A DNA stretch of 64,000 nt, taken from assembly GCA_963792365.1 (NCBI GenBank), contig CAWBVW010000005.1, forward strand, positions 186,001-250,000, given 5' to 3'. The translations under genes were made by a program, and so were the position numbers. The first letter of the stretch is position 1, and each line of letters opens with the position of its first letter. Shown here piece after piece: positions 41,465 to 50,448 of this stretch. This DNA is from JAOUGY01 sp963792365 (GTDB lineage Bacteria > Actinomycetota > Acidimicrobiia > Spongiisociales > ZC4RG35). The notes below the pieces were generated by a model. The model did not search any database. It worked only from the letters and a program-made list of their open reading frames with translations, and was not told the origin of the DNA.

Positions 41465-42475
41465 GTGGTGAGACGATCAGCCCCCACGATCCTCGACGTG
41501 GCCAAGCGAGCCGGCGTGTCGAAGTCGCTGGTCTCGCTCGTCATGCGCGACTCACCGAACGTGTCCGACGACAAGCGCCAGGCGGTGCTCGACGCCGCCG
41601 AGGCCCTGGGCTACCGACCGAATGCCGCCGCTCGCAGCCTCGTGCAACAGCGATCGTGCCTCATCGGCGTGGTGGTGAGCGACTTCGGGAACCCTTTCTT
41701 CGCCGAGCTGCTCGAGGGTATCGAAGAGGCGGCCGTGTTGGCGGAGTACAGGGCGCTGTTCAACACGGGAAGCCGGGTCCCCGAACGAGAGATCAACGCT
41801 CTCGATACGCTTCTCCAGCTCCGAACCGACGGGCTCATCCTGGCCTCCCCTCGGTTCGACGACTCCGAGCTCGGGAAGATTCCTCGAGCTGTGCCGGTCG
41901 TGATGGTGGGACGTGACACCTCGGCCGTTGGGGTCGACGCAGTGATGAACGACGACCACCGTGGCTCCGAGCTCGTAGTCGGCCATCTGACTTCACTGGG
42001 ACACCGACGCATCGTGCACCTCCATGGTGAACCGGGGGCAGGTGCGGCCGCCCGGCTCGAAGGGTTCGTCGATGCCATGAAGCGTCGGGGGCTCGAGCCC
42101 AGGGTCGTCCAGGCAGGCTTCACCGAGGACGCCGGCGCCAAGGCCGCGCAGGAGGTCCTGGACATGGATCCACTCCCCACGGCGGTGTTTGCCGCCAACG
42201 ATGTCGCTGCGATTGGAGTCAGCCAAACGCTCGAAGCCGCCGGACTCCGGATCCCTGAAGACATCTCCCTCGTCGGGTACGACAACGTGGGCTTCGCAGG
42301 CCTCGATCACATCGGACTGACGACGATCGATCAGCCCCGGAGGGCGATCGGCACGATGGCCGTCGAGATGCTCCTCCAGCGACTCAACGGCTCGCGGACA
42401 CGGCGTCGCTGCGTCACGATCGAACCAGCGCTCGTCGTGCGGACGACCACCGCACCTCCTCGGGAAGAAGGCTGA
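41465..42475 (+). CDS. LacI-family repressor of the cyclitol regulon
   Basis: The 336-residue protein has a LacI helix-turn-helix at residues 8-35 (TILDVAKRAGVSKSLVSLVM) and hinge region GYRPNAAARSLV. The periplasmic-binding-protein-like effector domain includes GVVVSDFGNPFFAELLEGIEE and AVFAANDVAAIGV. Its own promoter carries an operator core also found at the two divergent catabolic promoters, so it probably represses all three and responds to a cyclitol or pathway intermediate. The mRNA appears leaderless: GTG is six bases after the -10 box and no Shine-Dalgarno is present. Confidence 0.9.
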   Translation: MVRRSAPTILDVAKRAGVSKSLVSLVMRDSPNVSDDKRQAVLDAAEALGYRPNAAARSLVQQRSCLIGVVVSDFGNPFFAELLEGIEEAAVLAEYRALFNTGSRVPEREINALDTLLQLRTDGLILASPRFDDSELGKIPRAVPVVMVGRDTSAVGVDAVMNDDHRGSELVVGHLTSLGHRRIVHLHGEPGAGAAARLEGFVDAMKRRGLEPRVVQAGFTEDAGAKAAQEVLDMDPLPTAVFAANDVAAIGVSQTLEAAGLRIPEDISLVGYDNVGFAGLDHIGLTTIDQPRRAIGTMAVEMLLQRLNGSRTRRRCVTIEPALVVRTTTAPPREEG

Positions 42476-42567
42476 GCCGGAGCAGGTCGCCGACTGGACA
42501 ACCAGTTGCCGCTCGACCGGCGCAGCTGCAGCGACCGGCGACGTACACCATCCAGGTGCCCGCATCG

Positions 42568-43332
42568 TCACTGTGCGGTCCAACCTCCGTCGACCACGAG
42601 GATGTGGCCTGTCACGAGCGACCCTGCGGGCGACGCCAGGTAGATGACCGCCCCGGCGACATCGGAGGTGGTCCCCACGCGGCCGATCGGGATCCGCGCG
42701 AGCACCCCGGCGAGGTATTCGGGCTGGTCGAGGCGCTCGGCGGTGCCGGGCGTGTAGATAAAGGTCGGGGCGACGGCGTTGACGGTGACGCCGCGATTCG
42801 ACCACTCCAGCGCCAAGACCTTCGTCAGCAGGTTCACCCCGCCCTTCGACGCGGAGTACACGGTGTGATCCCTGATCCCGACGACGCCGGCTTGTGAGCT
42901 CATGTTGATGATGCGCCCGGATCCGCGCTCGAGCATCACGCGCCCGGCGGCCTGGCAGCAGAAGAAGAGCCCGCGGAGGTTCACGGCCATCATGTCGTCC
43001 CAGTCGGCTTCCGTGACCTCTTCGGCCGGCTGGTTCCAGCCGAGGCCGGCGTTGTTCACCAGGATGTCGAGTCGACCGAGCTGTCGAGCGACCGTGTCGA
43101 CCGCAGCGCCGATCTGCTCGACGTCGCGCACGTCGAGTGCCACGGGGAGAGCCTGGCCGCCCGCGGCCACGATCGCGGAGCACACCGGATCGAGGTCCGC
43201 GGCATCGCGGGAGGCGATCGCGACGGTCGCACCTGCCCCGGCCAATGCGATCGCAAGGTCACGTCCGATTCCGCGACTGGCACCGGTGATCATCGCGACC
43301 TGGCCGTCGAGACGGAAGCTTGGCTGTTCCAT
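42568..43332 (-). CDS. Short-chain dehydrogenase/reductase 2
   Basis: The 254-residue classical SDR has TGASRGIGRDLA, the LVNNAGLGWNQ loop, SSQAGVVG, the catalytic YSASKGG and ILVVDGGWTAQ. ATG 43332 (MEQPSFRLDG) is the usual family start; 43359 is an in-frame alternative. It is cotranscribed with the Gfo/Idh gene upstream (44 bases apart) and converges on lacI. No operator palindrome was seen for this pair, so regulation may differ from the rest of the island. Confidence 0.88.
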   Translation of the reverse strand: MEQPSFRLDGQVAMITGASRGIGRDLAIALAGAGATVAIASRDAADLDPVCSAIVAAGGQALPVALDVRDVEQIGAAVDTVARQLGRLDILVNNAGLGWNQPAEEVTEADWDDMMAVNLRGLFFCCQAAGRVMLERGSGRIINMSSQAGVVGIRDHTVYSASKGGVNLLTKVLALEWSNRGVTVNAVAPTFIYTPGTAERLDQPEYLAGVLARIPIGRVGTTSDVAGAVIYLASPAGSLVTGHILVVDGGWTAQ

Positions 43333-43376
43333 GGGCGGGAGTGTTGCAGGTCCGCCCATGTCGAGAGGACGGCTGG

Positions 43377-44378
43377 TCAATCCAGCATCACTTCGGCTTG
43401 ATCCGTCGCGGCCCGCTGCACGGCCAGGCCGATCGAAACCGTCCTGGAGCTGGCGGACCCGCCCGGATGGTCGAGGGCTTCGCCGCGGATGAGTCGAGCG
43501 AAGGCCAAGGCCTGAGCCTGAACACCGGCCGCGAATGCATCTTCGGTTCGTGACCCGGCGACCACTTCGATCCCGGCGGCCGTACACAGGCGGGTCCGGC
43601 CGTTCGGCAACGTGTCCACCAGGATTGCTCCCTCCTCACCCAGCACCTCCGTACGGACATCGTCGCCGAATCGACAATTGCGGGTCAGATCGACGGTGGC
43701 CACCGCGCCCCCCTGCAGGTGCAGCCACGCCACGAGGTTGTCGACATCGCCGACCGCAGCCACGTCTTCGCTCGCGATCGGGAGGTTCCGAGCGGTCACG
43801 CTCTTCACGCGCGCACCGGTCAGCCATTCGGCGAGGTCGTACTCGTGGACGCCGCAGTCGATAGCGAGCCCTCCACTCACGCTCGGGTCGCAGAACGCGG
43901 CCGGCGGCGGATCGGCATCCCATTGCGCCAGGCGCACGAACAGCGGTCGGCCGATCGAGCCGGCGTCGATCAACCGTTTGGCCGCGACCCACGGGGGTGA
44001 GAAGCGACGCCAGAAACCGATCTGAAGCACTCGCCCAGCGGCGTGAGCCTCGGCCGCAACCGTCGCCGACTCCTCGGGATCGAGCGACAGGGGCTTCTCG
44101 CAAAGCACGTGCGCACCGGCACGCAACGCCGCTCTCACGATCTCCACGTGGGTGGGCGTGGAGGTCGCCACCACCCATCCATCGATGTCGTGTCTGGTGG
44201 TCAGCTCGGACAGTGGGATGAGGTCGACGCCGAGTTCGTTCGCGGACATCTGCGCCGTCGACGCTACTGCGTCCGTCACCGATGCGAGGTCGATGCCCTC
44301 GGCCGACGTCAGCACCCGAGCATGAACGCTTCCCATCCGGCCGACGCCCACCAGTGCCAAGCGCACCAAGTCACCCAT
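43377..44378 (-). CDS. Gfo/Idh/MocA dehydrogenase, copy D (inositol 2-dehydrogenase-like)
   Basis: The 333-residue protein has LALVGVGRMGSVHARVL, the Lys motif HVLCEKPLSLD, IGFWRRFSPPW and the catalytic helix SGGLAIDCGVHEYDLAEWL, close to the IolG/IolX pattern. ATG 44378 (MGDLVRL) is chosen from the distance to the Rossmann motif. It lies at the boundary between the cyclitol island and the polysaccharide genes, whose first stop is 43 bases upstream. Confidence 0.87.
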   Translation of the reverse strand: MGDLVRLALVGVGRMGSVHARVLTSAEGIDLASVTDAVASTAQMSANELGVDLIPLSELTTRHDIDGWVVATSTPTHVEIVRAALRAGAHVLCEKPLSLDPEESATVAAEAHAAGRVLQIGFWRRFSPPWVAAKRLIDAGSIGRPLFVRLAQWDADPPPAAFCDPSVSGGLAIDCGVHEYDLAEWLTGARVKSVTARNLPIASEDVAAVGDVDNLVAWLHLQGGAVATVDLTRNCRFGDDVRTEVLGEEGAILVDTLPNGRTRLCTAAGIEVVAGSRTEDAFAAGVQAQALAFARLIRGEALDHPGGSASSRTVSIGLAVQRAATDQAEVMLD

Positions 44379-44420
44379 GGCTCCACATGGTATCGGTCGC
44401 GCTCGACGCAAAGGCGGTCC

Positions 44421-45611
44421 TCAGGTGACGGCGTCCACCTCGGGAGTCAAACGGAGGTCGGACAGCATGGCCTTGATCTCGTCGACGTAGATCGGGTTCA
44501 TCACGACGACCAGACCAGGATCGATCTCCTTCAGCCTCTCCGGCGCCACGACCTCGAGTCCCGACCCTGCAAGGAACTTCCCCTGCTTGTGAGGGTTGAT
44601 GTCCACGACACCAGCGATGGCATCGTCGAGGCCGAGGGCGGCCACGAAGGCTATGGCCTTCGAGCCACCTCCCCACAGCACCGGGCGCCGTCCGCCGGCG
44701 GCGGCGTCACCAATTCGGCTGCGCCAGTAGGCGACGACTGTGCCCACGCGGCCGGCGAACCGGGTGCAGAGCTCGATGATCTCGTCCACGGACTCCTCGG
44801 CCTCGTGCACGATCGGCTCGGAGCCGGGAATGCCGGTGGCGAGCAGGTACTGGTTCTCGAATGCCAGCTCGAGCGCCGTTGGCCCCAGCCCCAGGCGGCG
44901 CATCATCCGCGCCAAGGATCCGAGCGAGAAGTAGGAGCAATGCTCGTGGTAGACGTCCCAGAATGCGCCATCCCGTAGAACGCGGACTGCGTCCGGGACC
45001 TCGGTGAACAATGGAGCACCCGGTGTGGCCTTGGCGGACTCGATCAGAAGCCGGGTGAAGGCGGCGACGTTCGGCACGTGCTCGAGAGTGTGGCGCGTGA
45101 CGACGATGTCGCCGGTCAAGTGTGTGTAGCGCTCATCGAACACGTCGACGATGAATTCCAGCCGAGGATCACCCTGTCTGCCGGCCCGGTATCCAGGGTC
45201 GATGCCGATACCCCTGGCGTTGCCCGCTTCGGCGAGAAGAGCGAGGAAGTCACCCTTGCCGCATCCGACCTCCAGAACCGTCCCACCGGTGAGGTTGTGC
45301 TCGGCCACCAGGGAGGCCGCCAATGTCTCGGCGAACATGTTGAAGGCAGGCGAAAAGGCCTGGCTCTCCTCGCAATCCTGGCCGTAGTCGATGAGGGCGG
45401 GATCGAATGCGACGTTCTGGACGAAGCCACACGACTCGCAGTAGGCGAGCCGCATACGCCCCATCGGATAGCCACCCGCCTCGGCGGAATCGTCGAGCAG
45501 CACACACGAGTGCGCGGGTACCGCACCTCCGTCGTAGAAGACCACGAGGGAACGCTGCTCGCAGGCTGCGCATGGGATGTCCGGCCGATCGACGGGCCCG
45601 GCTTGGCTCAC
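44421..45611 (-). CDS. SAM-dependent sugar C-methyltransferase-like protein 1
   Basis: The 396-residue protein has an N-terminal zinc-binding region (IPCAACEQ ... YCESCGFVQN), the SAM site VLEVGCGKGDFLALL, and a methyltransferase core with TRHTLEHVPNV and YHEHCSYFS. A C-terminal Rossmann-like domain (VLWGGGSKAIAFV) follows. This is the layout of TylC3/NovU-type nucleotide-sugar C-methyltransferases. GTG 45611 overlaps the stop of a related gene, so two tandem paralogues act together or in sequence. Confidence 0.8.
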   Translation of the reverse strand: MSQAGPVDRPDIPCAACEQRSLVVFYDGGAVPAHSCVLLDDSAEAGGYPMGRMRLAYCESCGFVQNVAFDPALIDYGQDCEESQAFSPAFNMFAETLAASLVAEHNLTGGTVLEVGCGKGDFLALLAEAGNARGIGIDPGYRAGRQGDPRLEFIVDVFDERYTHLTGDIVVTRHTLEHVPNVAAFTRLLIESAKATPGAPLFTEVPDAVRVLRDGAFWDVYHEHCSYFSLGSLARMMRRLGLGPTALELAFENQYLLATGIPGSEPIVHEAEESVDEIIELCTRFAGRVGTVVAYWRSRIGDAAAGGRRPVLWGGGSKAIAFVAALGLDDAIAGVVDINPHKQGKFLAGSGLEVVAPERLKEIDPGLVVVMNPIYVDEIKAMLSDLRLTPEVDAVT

Positions 45612-46855
45612 GTGATCACCTTGGGAACCGGGATCGGGACGATGAACCGGCCGCCGGCTTCGACGTAGGCGGATTGTTGGGCGACGATCTCGTCCGCGAA
45701 GTTCCAGGCGAGGATGAGAACGTAGTCGGGTCGGTCCTCGAGGAGACGCTCCGTCGGGTGGATCGGCAGTCTCACGCCCGGCATGTGCCAGCCATGCTTG
45801 TGGGTGTTGCGATCCACCACGTAGTCGAGGAAATCCGTGCCAATACCGGTGTAGTTGAGCATCGTGGCACCTTTGGCGGCGGCGCCGTACGCTGCGATTC
45901 GCTTCCCTTCGGCCTTCAGTTCGGACAGGAGTTCCCGAAGGTCTCGCTTGATGCCCTCCACCCGCTCTGCGAACCCCGAGTAGTAGGAGTAGTCCAGTGC
46001 ACCGCGCGCCCGCTCCCCGGCCCGGGCGTTGCGCACGGCCTCGGAGGGATCGCCCCTCCGACTGAAGAACGCACGAATGCTTCCGCCATGGATCGGGTGA
46101 TGTTGGATGTCGACGAGATGCAGATCGTGCCGCTCGAAGAGGCGCGAGATCGACTCGACCGAGAAGTAGCAGTGGTGCTCGTGGTAGATGGTGTCGAACT
46201 CGCCGTGATCGACGAGGTCGAGCACATATGGCACCTCCACCGATACCAACCCGGTATCGGCGATGAGCTCGCCGATACCGGCCACGAACGAGTTCTGATC
46301 GGGCACGTGGGCGAGCACGTTGTTTGCGACGATCAAGTCGGCGCGAATCCCCTCGGCAACGAGTGTTCTGGCAACTTCGAGATCGAAGAACTCCCGCCGG
46401 GTGGGGATGCCCCGCTCGATGGCTGCGGCGACGGGACCAGGCGACGGGTCGATGCCGAGGACTTCGACACCGGCCTTCTGGAAGTACTGGAGCAGGTAGC
46501 CGTCGTTGCTGGCCAGTTCGACCGCAAGCGAATCCGAGTTCAGTCCCAGACGTTCGATCAACTCCTCGACGTTGGTGCGGGAGTGCTCGAGGAGCGCATC
46601 CGAGAACGACGAATAGTACGGGTATTCGTCTCCGAAGAGCACCTGGGGAGGCACCGTCTCCTTGATCTGCACCAGCGTGCACGACGGACAGAATGCGACG
46701 GAAAGCGGGTACATCGGTTCCGGTTGAGCGAACCGTTCTTCGGGAACGAGCCCATCGGCAAGAGGTGTGACACCGAGGTCGAGGAAGGTCTCGAGTGCCG
46801 CCCGCCCGCACGATCGACAGCCGTCGATGGTGGCGTGCGGTGAGATCTGGGTCAT
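45608..46855 (-). CDS. SAM-dependent nucleotide-sugar C-methyltransferase 2
   Basis: The 415-residue protein has the three-part architecture of TDP/CDP-sugar C-3 methyltransferases: a zinc motif (CRSCGRAALETFLDLG ... FCPSCTLVQ), a SAM domain with AVELASNDGYLLQ and NNVLAHVPD, a YHEHHCYFS motif, and a C-terminal domain with AAYGAAAKGATMLNY. It would add a branch methyl to a 4-keto-6-deoxy sugar. It overlaps the epimerase gene (ATGA). Confidence 0.87.
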   Translation of the reverse strand: MTQISPHATIDGCRSCGRAALETFLDLGVTPLADGLVPEERFAQPEPMYPLSVAFCPSCTLVQIKETVPPQVLFGDEYPYYSSFSDALLEHSRTNVEELIERLGLNSDSLAVELASNDGYLLQYFQKAGVEVLGIDPSPGPVAAAIERGIPTRREFFDLEVARTLVAEGIRADLIVANNVLAHVPDQNSFVAGIGELIADTGLVSVEVPYVLDLVDHGEFDTIYHEHHCYFSVESISRLFERHDLHLVDIQHHPIHGGSIRAFFSRRGDPSEAVRNARAGERARGALDYSYYSGFAERVEGIKRDLRELLSELKAEGKRIAAYGAAAKGATMLNYTGIGTDFLDYVVDRNTHKHGWHMPGVRLPIHPTERLLEDRPDYVLILAWNFADEIVAQQSAYVEAGGRFIVPIPVPKVIT

Positions 46856-47877
46856 TGCTGCACCCGACGGAGATCATCGCCAACCGTGCCGTCCGCCATG
46901 CGCTCTTTGAGGTAGGCGATGCGACTGAGCGGCCCGAAGAAGGTCTCCTCGTTCAGGTCGTACGCCTGATAGGCGTCGACGAGCTGTTGCGCTCCTCGTT
47001 CGATGTTCCACTCCATCTTGAACGCTGGCACCATGTCGTGGAACTTCGAGCAGTCGACCCGGTAGTTGCGGATGTCCGGCCCGGCCGATTCGGCGAGCTC
47101 GATCGAGGCGTTCGGCACCACGCGCTCCACGGTCTCGGCGACCGTCCGGATCTGGTAGTTCTCGTCGTTGCTTCCGACGTTGAAGATCTGGTCGTGGATC
47201 GCCTCCCGTGGCGCACCGAGAACGGCCGTGAAGGCTCGAGAGATGTCCTCGATGTGGATGAGAGGACGCCACGGCGTGCCGTCGCTCTTCATGTACACCC
47301 GTCCCTGGGTCAACGTGTACCCGACGAGGTTGTTGATCACGAGATCCGCCCGCAACCGGTGGGAAAAGCCGTAGGCGGTGGCGTTGCGGAGATAGGTCGG
47401 GCTGAAATCGTCCGACGCGAACTCCCGGATGCCGTTCTCAGCGTCGATCTTGGAGAAACCGTATGGCGTCACAGGGTTGATCTCGGAACCCTCGTCGACA
47501 ACGCCTCCGGGCGATGATCCATAGATGCTGCACGAACTGGAGAAGATGAAGCGCTCGACGCCGGCCTCCGACGCCAGCTGCGCGAGGTTGACGCTCGCAC
47601 GGTCGTTGATCTGCCGAGTCAGGTCGGGGTCCAGGAACCCCAGAGGATCGTTGGAGAGGCCCGCGAGGTGGCAGATTGCGTCGACGCCCTCGAGGTCGTC
47701 GGGCGTTGCGTCGCGTACGTCCTTGATGATCTCAGGCACCTGCGGTGGCGGAGGCCCGATCGTGCATGCCTCGAAGAGTCCGCTGTCGAGTCCGACAACG
47801 TCGTGGCCGGCTTCGAGGAGCATCGGGACCAGTACCACCCCGATGTAACCCTGGTGCCCGGTTACGAGAACTCTCAT
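46852..47877 (-). CDS. NAD-dependent nucleotide-sugar epimerase/dehydratase
   Basis: The 341-residue extended SDR has VLVTGHQGYIG, the SSSCSIYG motif and the catalytic YGFSKIDAE. In context it should modify the CDP-sugar made by the adjacent cytidylyltransferase. Exact reaction (epimerase, reductase or dehydratase) is not shown; no separate CDP-glucose 4,6-dehydratase is in the window. It overlaps rfbF (TGATG). Confidence 0.87.
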   Translation of the reverse strand: MRVLVTGHQGYIGVVLVPMLLEAGHDVVGLDSGLFEACTIGPPPPQVPEIIKDVRDATPDDLEGVDAICHLAGLSNDPLGFLDPDLTRQINDRASVNLAQLASEAGVERFIFSSSCSIYGSSPGGVVDEGSEINPVTPYGFSKIDAENGIREFASDDFSPTYLRNATAYGFSHRLRADLVINNLVGYTLTQGRVYMKSDGTPWRPLIHIEDISRAFTAVLGAPREAIHDQIFNVGSNDENYQIRTVAETVERVVPNASIELAESAGPDIRNYRVDCSKFHDMVPAFKMEWNIERGAQQLVDAYQAYDLNEETFFGPLSRIAYLKERMADGTVGDDLRRVQQ

Positions 47878-48653
47878 CAGTCACCCTCCCAGGTGCGCCA
47901 CGGCGGGTGTCCGCTCGACCACAGATCCTCCAGGATCTGCTTTTCCCGCATCGTGTCCATACATTGCCAGAAGCCCTCGTGCCGGTAGGCCATGAGCTGG
48001 CCGTCGGCCGCGAGCGCCTCCATGGGTTCCTTCTCCCATTGCGTTTCGTCACCCTCGATGTAGTCGAAGATGCCTGGCTCGAGCACGAAGAACGCACCGT
48101 TGATCCAGCCCTGGTCGAGGGGCTTCTCGGAAAAGGAGAACACCTGATCGCCCGTCATCTCGAGCTGGCCATACCGCGCAGGCGGGTGCACGGCGGTGAC
48201 GGTCGCCAGCTTGCCATGCGATCGGTGGAAATCGAGGAGTGCGCCCAGATCGATGTCCGAAACGCCGTCACCCCAGGTGAGCATGAATGTCGAGTCGTCC
48301 ACGTATGGCTGCAACCGCTTGATACGGCCGCCCGTGTTCGTCCATCGGCCCGTCTCGATCAGGTCGACCATCCACTTCTGATCATGTCCCTCATCGAGGA
48401 ATTCCACGCCCCCGCTGGCGAGGTCGACCCGCATGCTCGACATCGAGCTGATGTAATCGGCGAAGAAACGTTTGATGTGCTCGCCCTTGTAGCCGAGAGC
48501 TATCACGAACTCGTTGAATCCGTGATGGTCGTAGTGGCGCATGATGTGCCACAGGATCGGCCGCCCGCCGATCTCGACCATCGGCTTCGGTCGAATCTCG
48601 GTCTCCTCAGCCAGGCGCGAGCCAAGTCCCCCAGCGAGAATCGCCACTTTCAT
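47877..48653 (-). CDS. rfbF: Glucose-1-phosphate cytidylyltransferase
   Basis: RfbF makes CDP-glucose, the entry point to CDP-deoxysugars. The 258-residue protein has the nucleotidyltransferase signature LAGGLGSRLAEET, KPMVEIGGRPILWHIM, HGFNEFVIALGYKG, TWGDGVSDID and GFWQCMDTMREK, all typical of RfbF. It is the first gene of the minus-strand sugar operon. About 130 bases separate it from the divergent glycosyltransferase gene. Confidence 0.93.
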   Translation of the reverse strand: MKVAILAGGLGSRLAEETEIRPKPMVEIGGRPILWHIMRHYDHHGFNEFVIALGYKGEHIKRFFADYISSMSSMRVDLASGGVEFLDEGHDQKWMVDLIETGRWTNTGGRIKRLQPYVDDSTFMLTWGDGVSDIDLGALLDFHRSHGKLATVTAVHPPARYGQLEMTGDQVFSFSEKPLDQGWINGAFFVLEPGIFDYIEGDETQWEKEPMEALAADGQLMAYRHEGFWQCMDTMREKQILEDLWSSGHPPWRTWEGD

Positions 48654-48746
48654 GGATCTGAACCTCCCCATCAACCCCAGTCAGGGCAAGAGCATACCGG
48701 CGAATTCCAAGCCCTCCAGGGGGTTCTTCCGCCTTCGCGACCCCAC

Positions 48747-48774
48747 TTGAGGACCGGAGCAATTCGGGTATCGT
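48747..48774 (+). promoter_or_regulatory. Putative glycosyltransferase promoter
   Basis: TTGAGG (48747-48752) and TATCGT (48769-48774) are 16 bases apart; the GTG start follows eight bases after the -10 box, so the mRNA is probably leaderless or has a leader of one or two bases. Confidence 0.4.
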
Positions 48775-48782
48775 GCCACTGC

Positions 48783-49676
48783 GTGGGGACTCATGTGACG
48801 ATCGGGGTGCCGGTCTACAACGGCGCCGATTACCTTCAACGCGCGCTTTCGTCGCTGGCGAATCAGACGTACCCGGACATCCGAGTGCTGATCTCTGACA
48901 ACGCCTCGACCGATGAGACCGAAGAGATCGCGCGATCGTTCGTGGCGTCCGATTCCCGTTTCGAATACTGGCGGAACGATTCGAACATCGGAGCTGTCCC
49001 CAACTACGACAAGGTCTTCTACGCCGCCACCAGTCCCTACTTCAAGTGGGCCGCCCACGACGACTGGATCGAACCACGTTTTGTGGAAGCGTGTGTCGAG
49101 GCGCTCGATGCCAACCCGACGGCTTCGCTGGCGTACACGGACGCTCGTCAGGTCGACGAGAACGATCAGGAAACCCAGGCGAGAATCCCCCACTCGGACG
49201 CGTCGAGCCCCGACCCGGTGGAGCGATTCCGAGAGATCGTTCGCCGGGAACGCCTCAACCTCCCGATCTTCGGTGTCATGCGCCGGGATGTGCTGGGCCG
49301 GACGCATCTGCAAGGCACGTATCACGCCTCGGCTCGAGTGTTGCTGGCGGAGCTTGCGCTACTGGGACCATTCGTGCGGGTACCTGAGGTCCTGTTCGTG
49401 CACCGCAACCATCCTGCCGGCTCGTTGCGCTCGCACGGTGACGCACACGGCGTTCGCAAGTGGTACGACACGTCGAGCTCGGCCAAGGGCTACATGCCGC
49501 GATGGATGTACCTGAACGGCCTCTCGAAGGCAGGCGAGGTCGCACCCCTCGGGCTGCCCCAGCGAATGGCCGTCAAGGCCGAAGCGCTGCGATGGGGTGT
49601 GAGCAAACCCAAGGCGCTCGTCAGCGACCTCATCATCGCCGCCAAGGTAGCTCGTAGCTCCCGAAGCGGAGGCTGA
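48783..49676 (+). CDS. Family 2 glycosyltransferase
   Basis: The 297-residue GT-A enzyme has TIGVPVYNGADYLQRAL, SDNASTDETEEIA, the region FKWAAHDDWIEPRFVEA with the metal-binding acidic pair, and VFVHRNHPAGSLR. It transfers a sugar onto a lipid-linked or surface glycan. GTG 48783 has no Shine-Dalgarno; an in-frame GTG at 48795 is possible. It diverges from the CDP-sugar operon and may attach the branched sugar. Confidence 0.88.
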   Translation: MGTHVTIGVPVYNGADYLQRALSSLANQTYPDIRVLISDNASTDETEEIARSFVASDSRFEYWRNDSNIGAVPNYDKVFYAATSPYFKWAAHDDWIEPRFVEACVEALDANPTASLAYTDARQVDENDQETQARIPHSDASSPDPVERFREIVRRERLNLPIFGVMRRDVLGRTHLQGTYHASARVLLAELALLGPFVRVPEVLFVHRNHPAGSLRSHGDAHGVRKWYDTSSSAKGYMPRWMYLNGLSKAGEVAPLGLPQRMAVKAEALRWGVSKPKALVSDLIIAAKVARSSRSGG

Positions 49677-49711
49677 TCGTTTCGCCGACCGAGTTGCGCG
49701 GCGTCGATGGA

Positions 49712-50362
49712 TCAGGTCGTCAGAGAGCCGGCGACCGCCACGACCTCGGAAGGCTCGGCTCTCACCCGGTGGTTCAGATCGATGAAGTCGTACTTGATGA
49801 TGCCCGCACGATCGACCACATAGGTGGCGGGTACCGGCAAGGTCCAGGTCTCGGTGCCGTTCATCTCGCCGATGTCTCGGCCATGAGCCCGGTAATAGTC
49901 GACCTGTTCGGGAACCATCTCGTACACGAGCCCGAACGCTGACGCGACCTCGTTGCCACTGTCAGACAGCACCGGGAAGGTGAGACCGAGGTCGTCGATC
50001 ATCTCCTCTGAGACGTCGGGCTTGTTCGGCGAAATCGCCACCAGCGTGACACCCGCCTGCTTTGCTCCGTCCACCTCACGTTGGAGTGCCCGAAGCTCGA
50101 GGTTGCAGAATGGGCACCACGATCCCCGGTAGAACGAGATGACTGCGGGACCATCCTGGAGCACGTCGGCGAGACGGACCCTGTTTCCATACGCATCCGG
50201 GAGGTCGAACATCGGGGCTGTGTCCCCCGTTCGCAGAGCCCGTTCGAGGATGTCCGATTGGGCCAGTGCCTCGGCCTGGCGGGCGTACACCGCCGACCGC
50301 TCGGCATCGAAGCTGCCGCGGCCTTTCTCGACCCGTGCCTGCAACTCTTCCCTCAGTGACAT
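49712..50362 (-). CDS. Peroxiredoxin-like AhpC/TSA-family protein
   Basis: The 216-residue thioredoxin-fold protein has FYRGSWCPFCNLELRAL with Cys83 and Cys86, preceded by a helical N-terminus (residues 1-45) and followed by ISPNKPDVSEEMID and TYVVDRAGIIKYDFID. A CxxC in this position marks the AhpC/TSA subgroup that reduces peroxides or thiols in the cytosol. No signal peptide. It has no obvious link to the glycan genes around it. ATG 50362 has GGGGAAGG upstream. Confidence 0.88.
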   Translation of the reverse strand: MSLREELQARVEKGRGSFDAERSAVYARQAEALAQSDILERALRTGDTAPMFDLPDAYGNRVRLADVLQDGPAVISFYRGSWCPFCNLELRALQREVDGAKQAGVTLVAISPNKPDVSEEMIDDLGLTFPVLSDSGNEVASAFGLVYEMVPEQVDYYRAHGRDIGEMNGTETWTLPVPATYVVDRAGIIKYDFIDLNHRVRAEPSEVVAVAGSLTT

Positions 50363-50448
50363 ATCGACCTTCCCCTGGTTGCGATTCTCAACAACAAGAT
50401 CCTGCACGATATTTCATGCAGGATCTCGCTGTCGACCAGAGTCGAAGT

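Noticed and set aside
45407..46843. 478-codon plus-strand frame
   Set aside because: Antisense of the C-methyltransferase genes; no domain signature.
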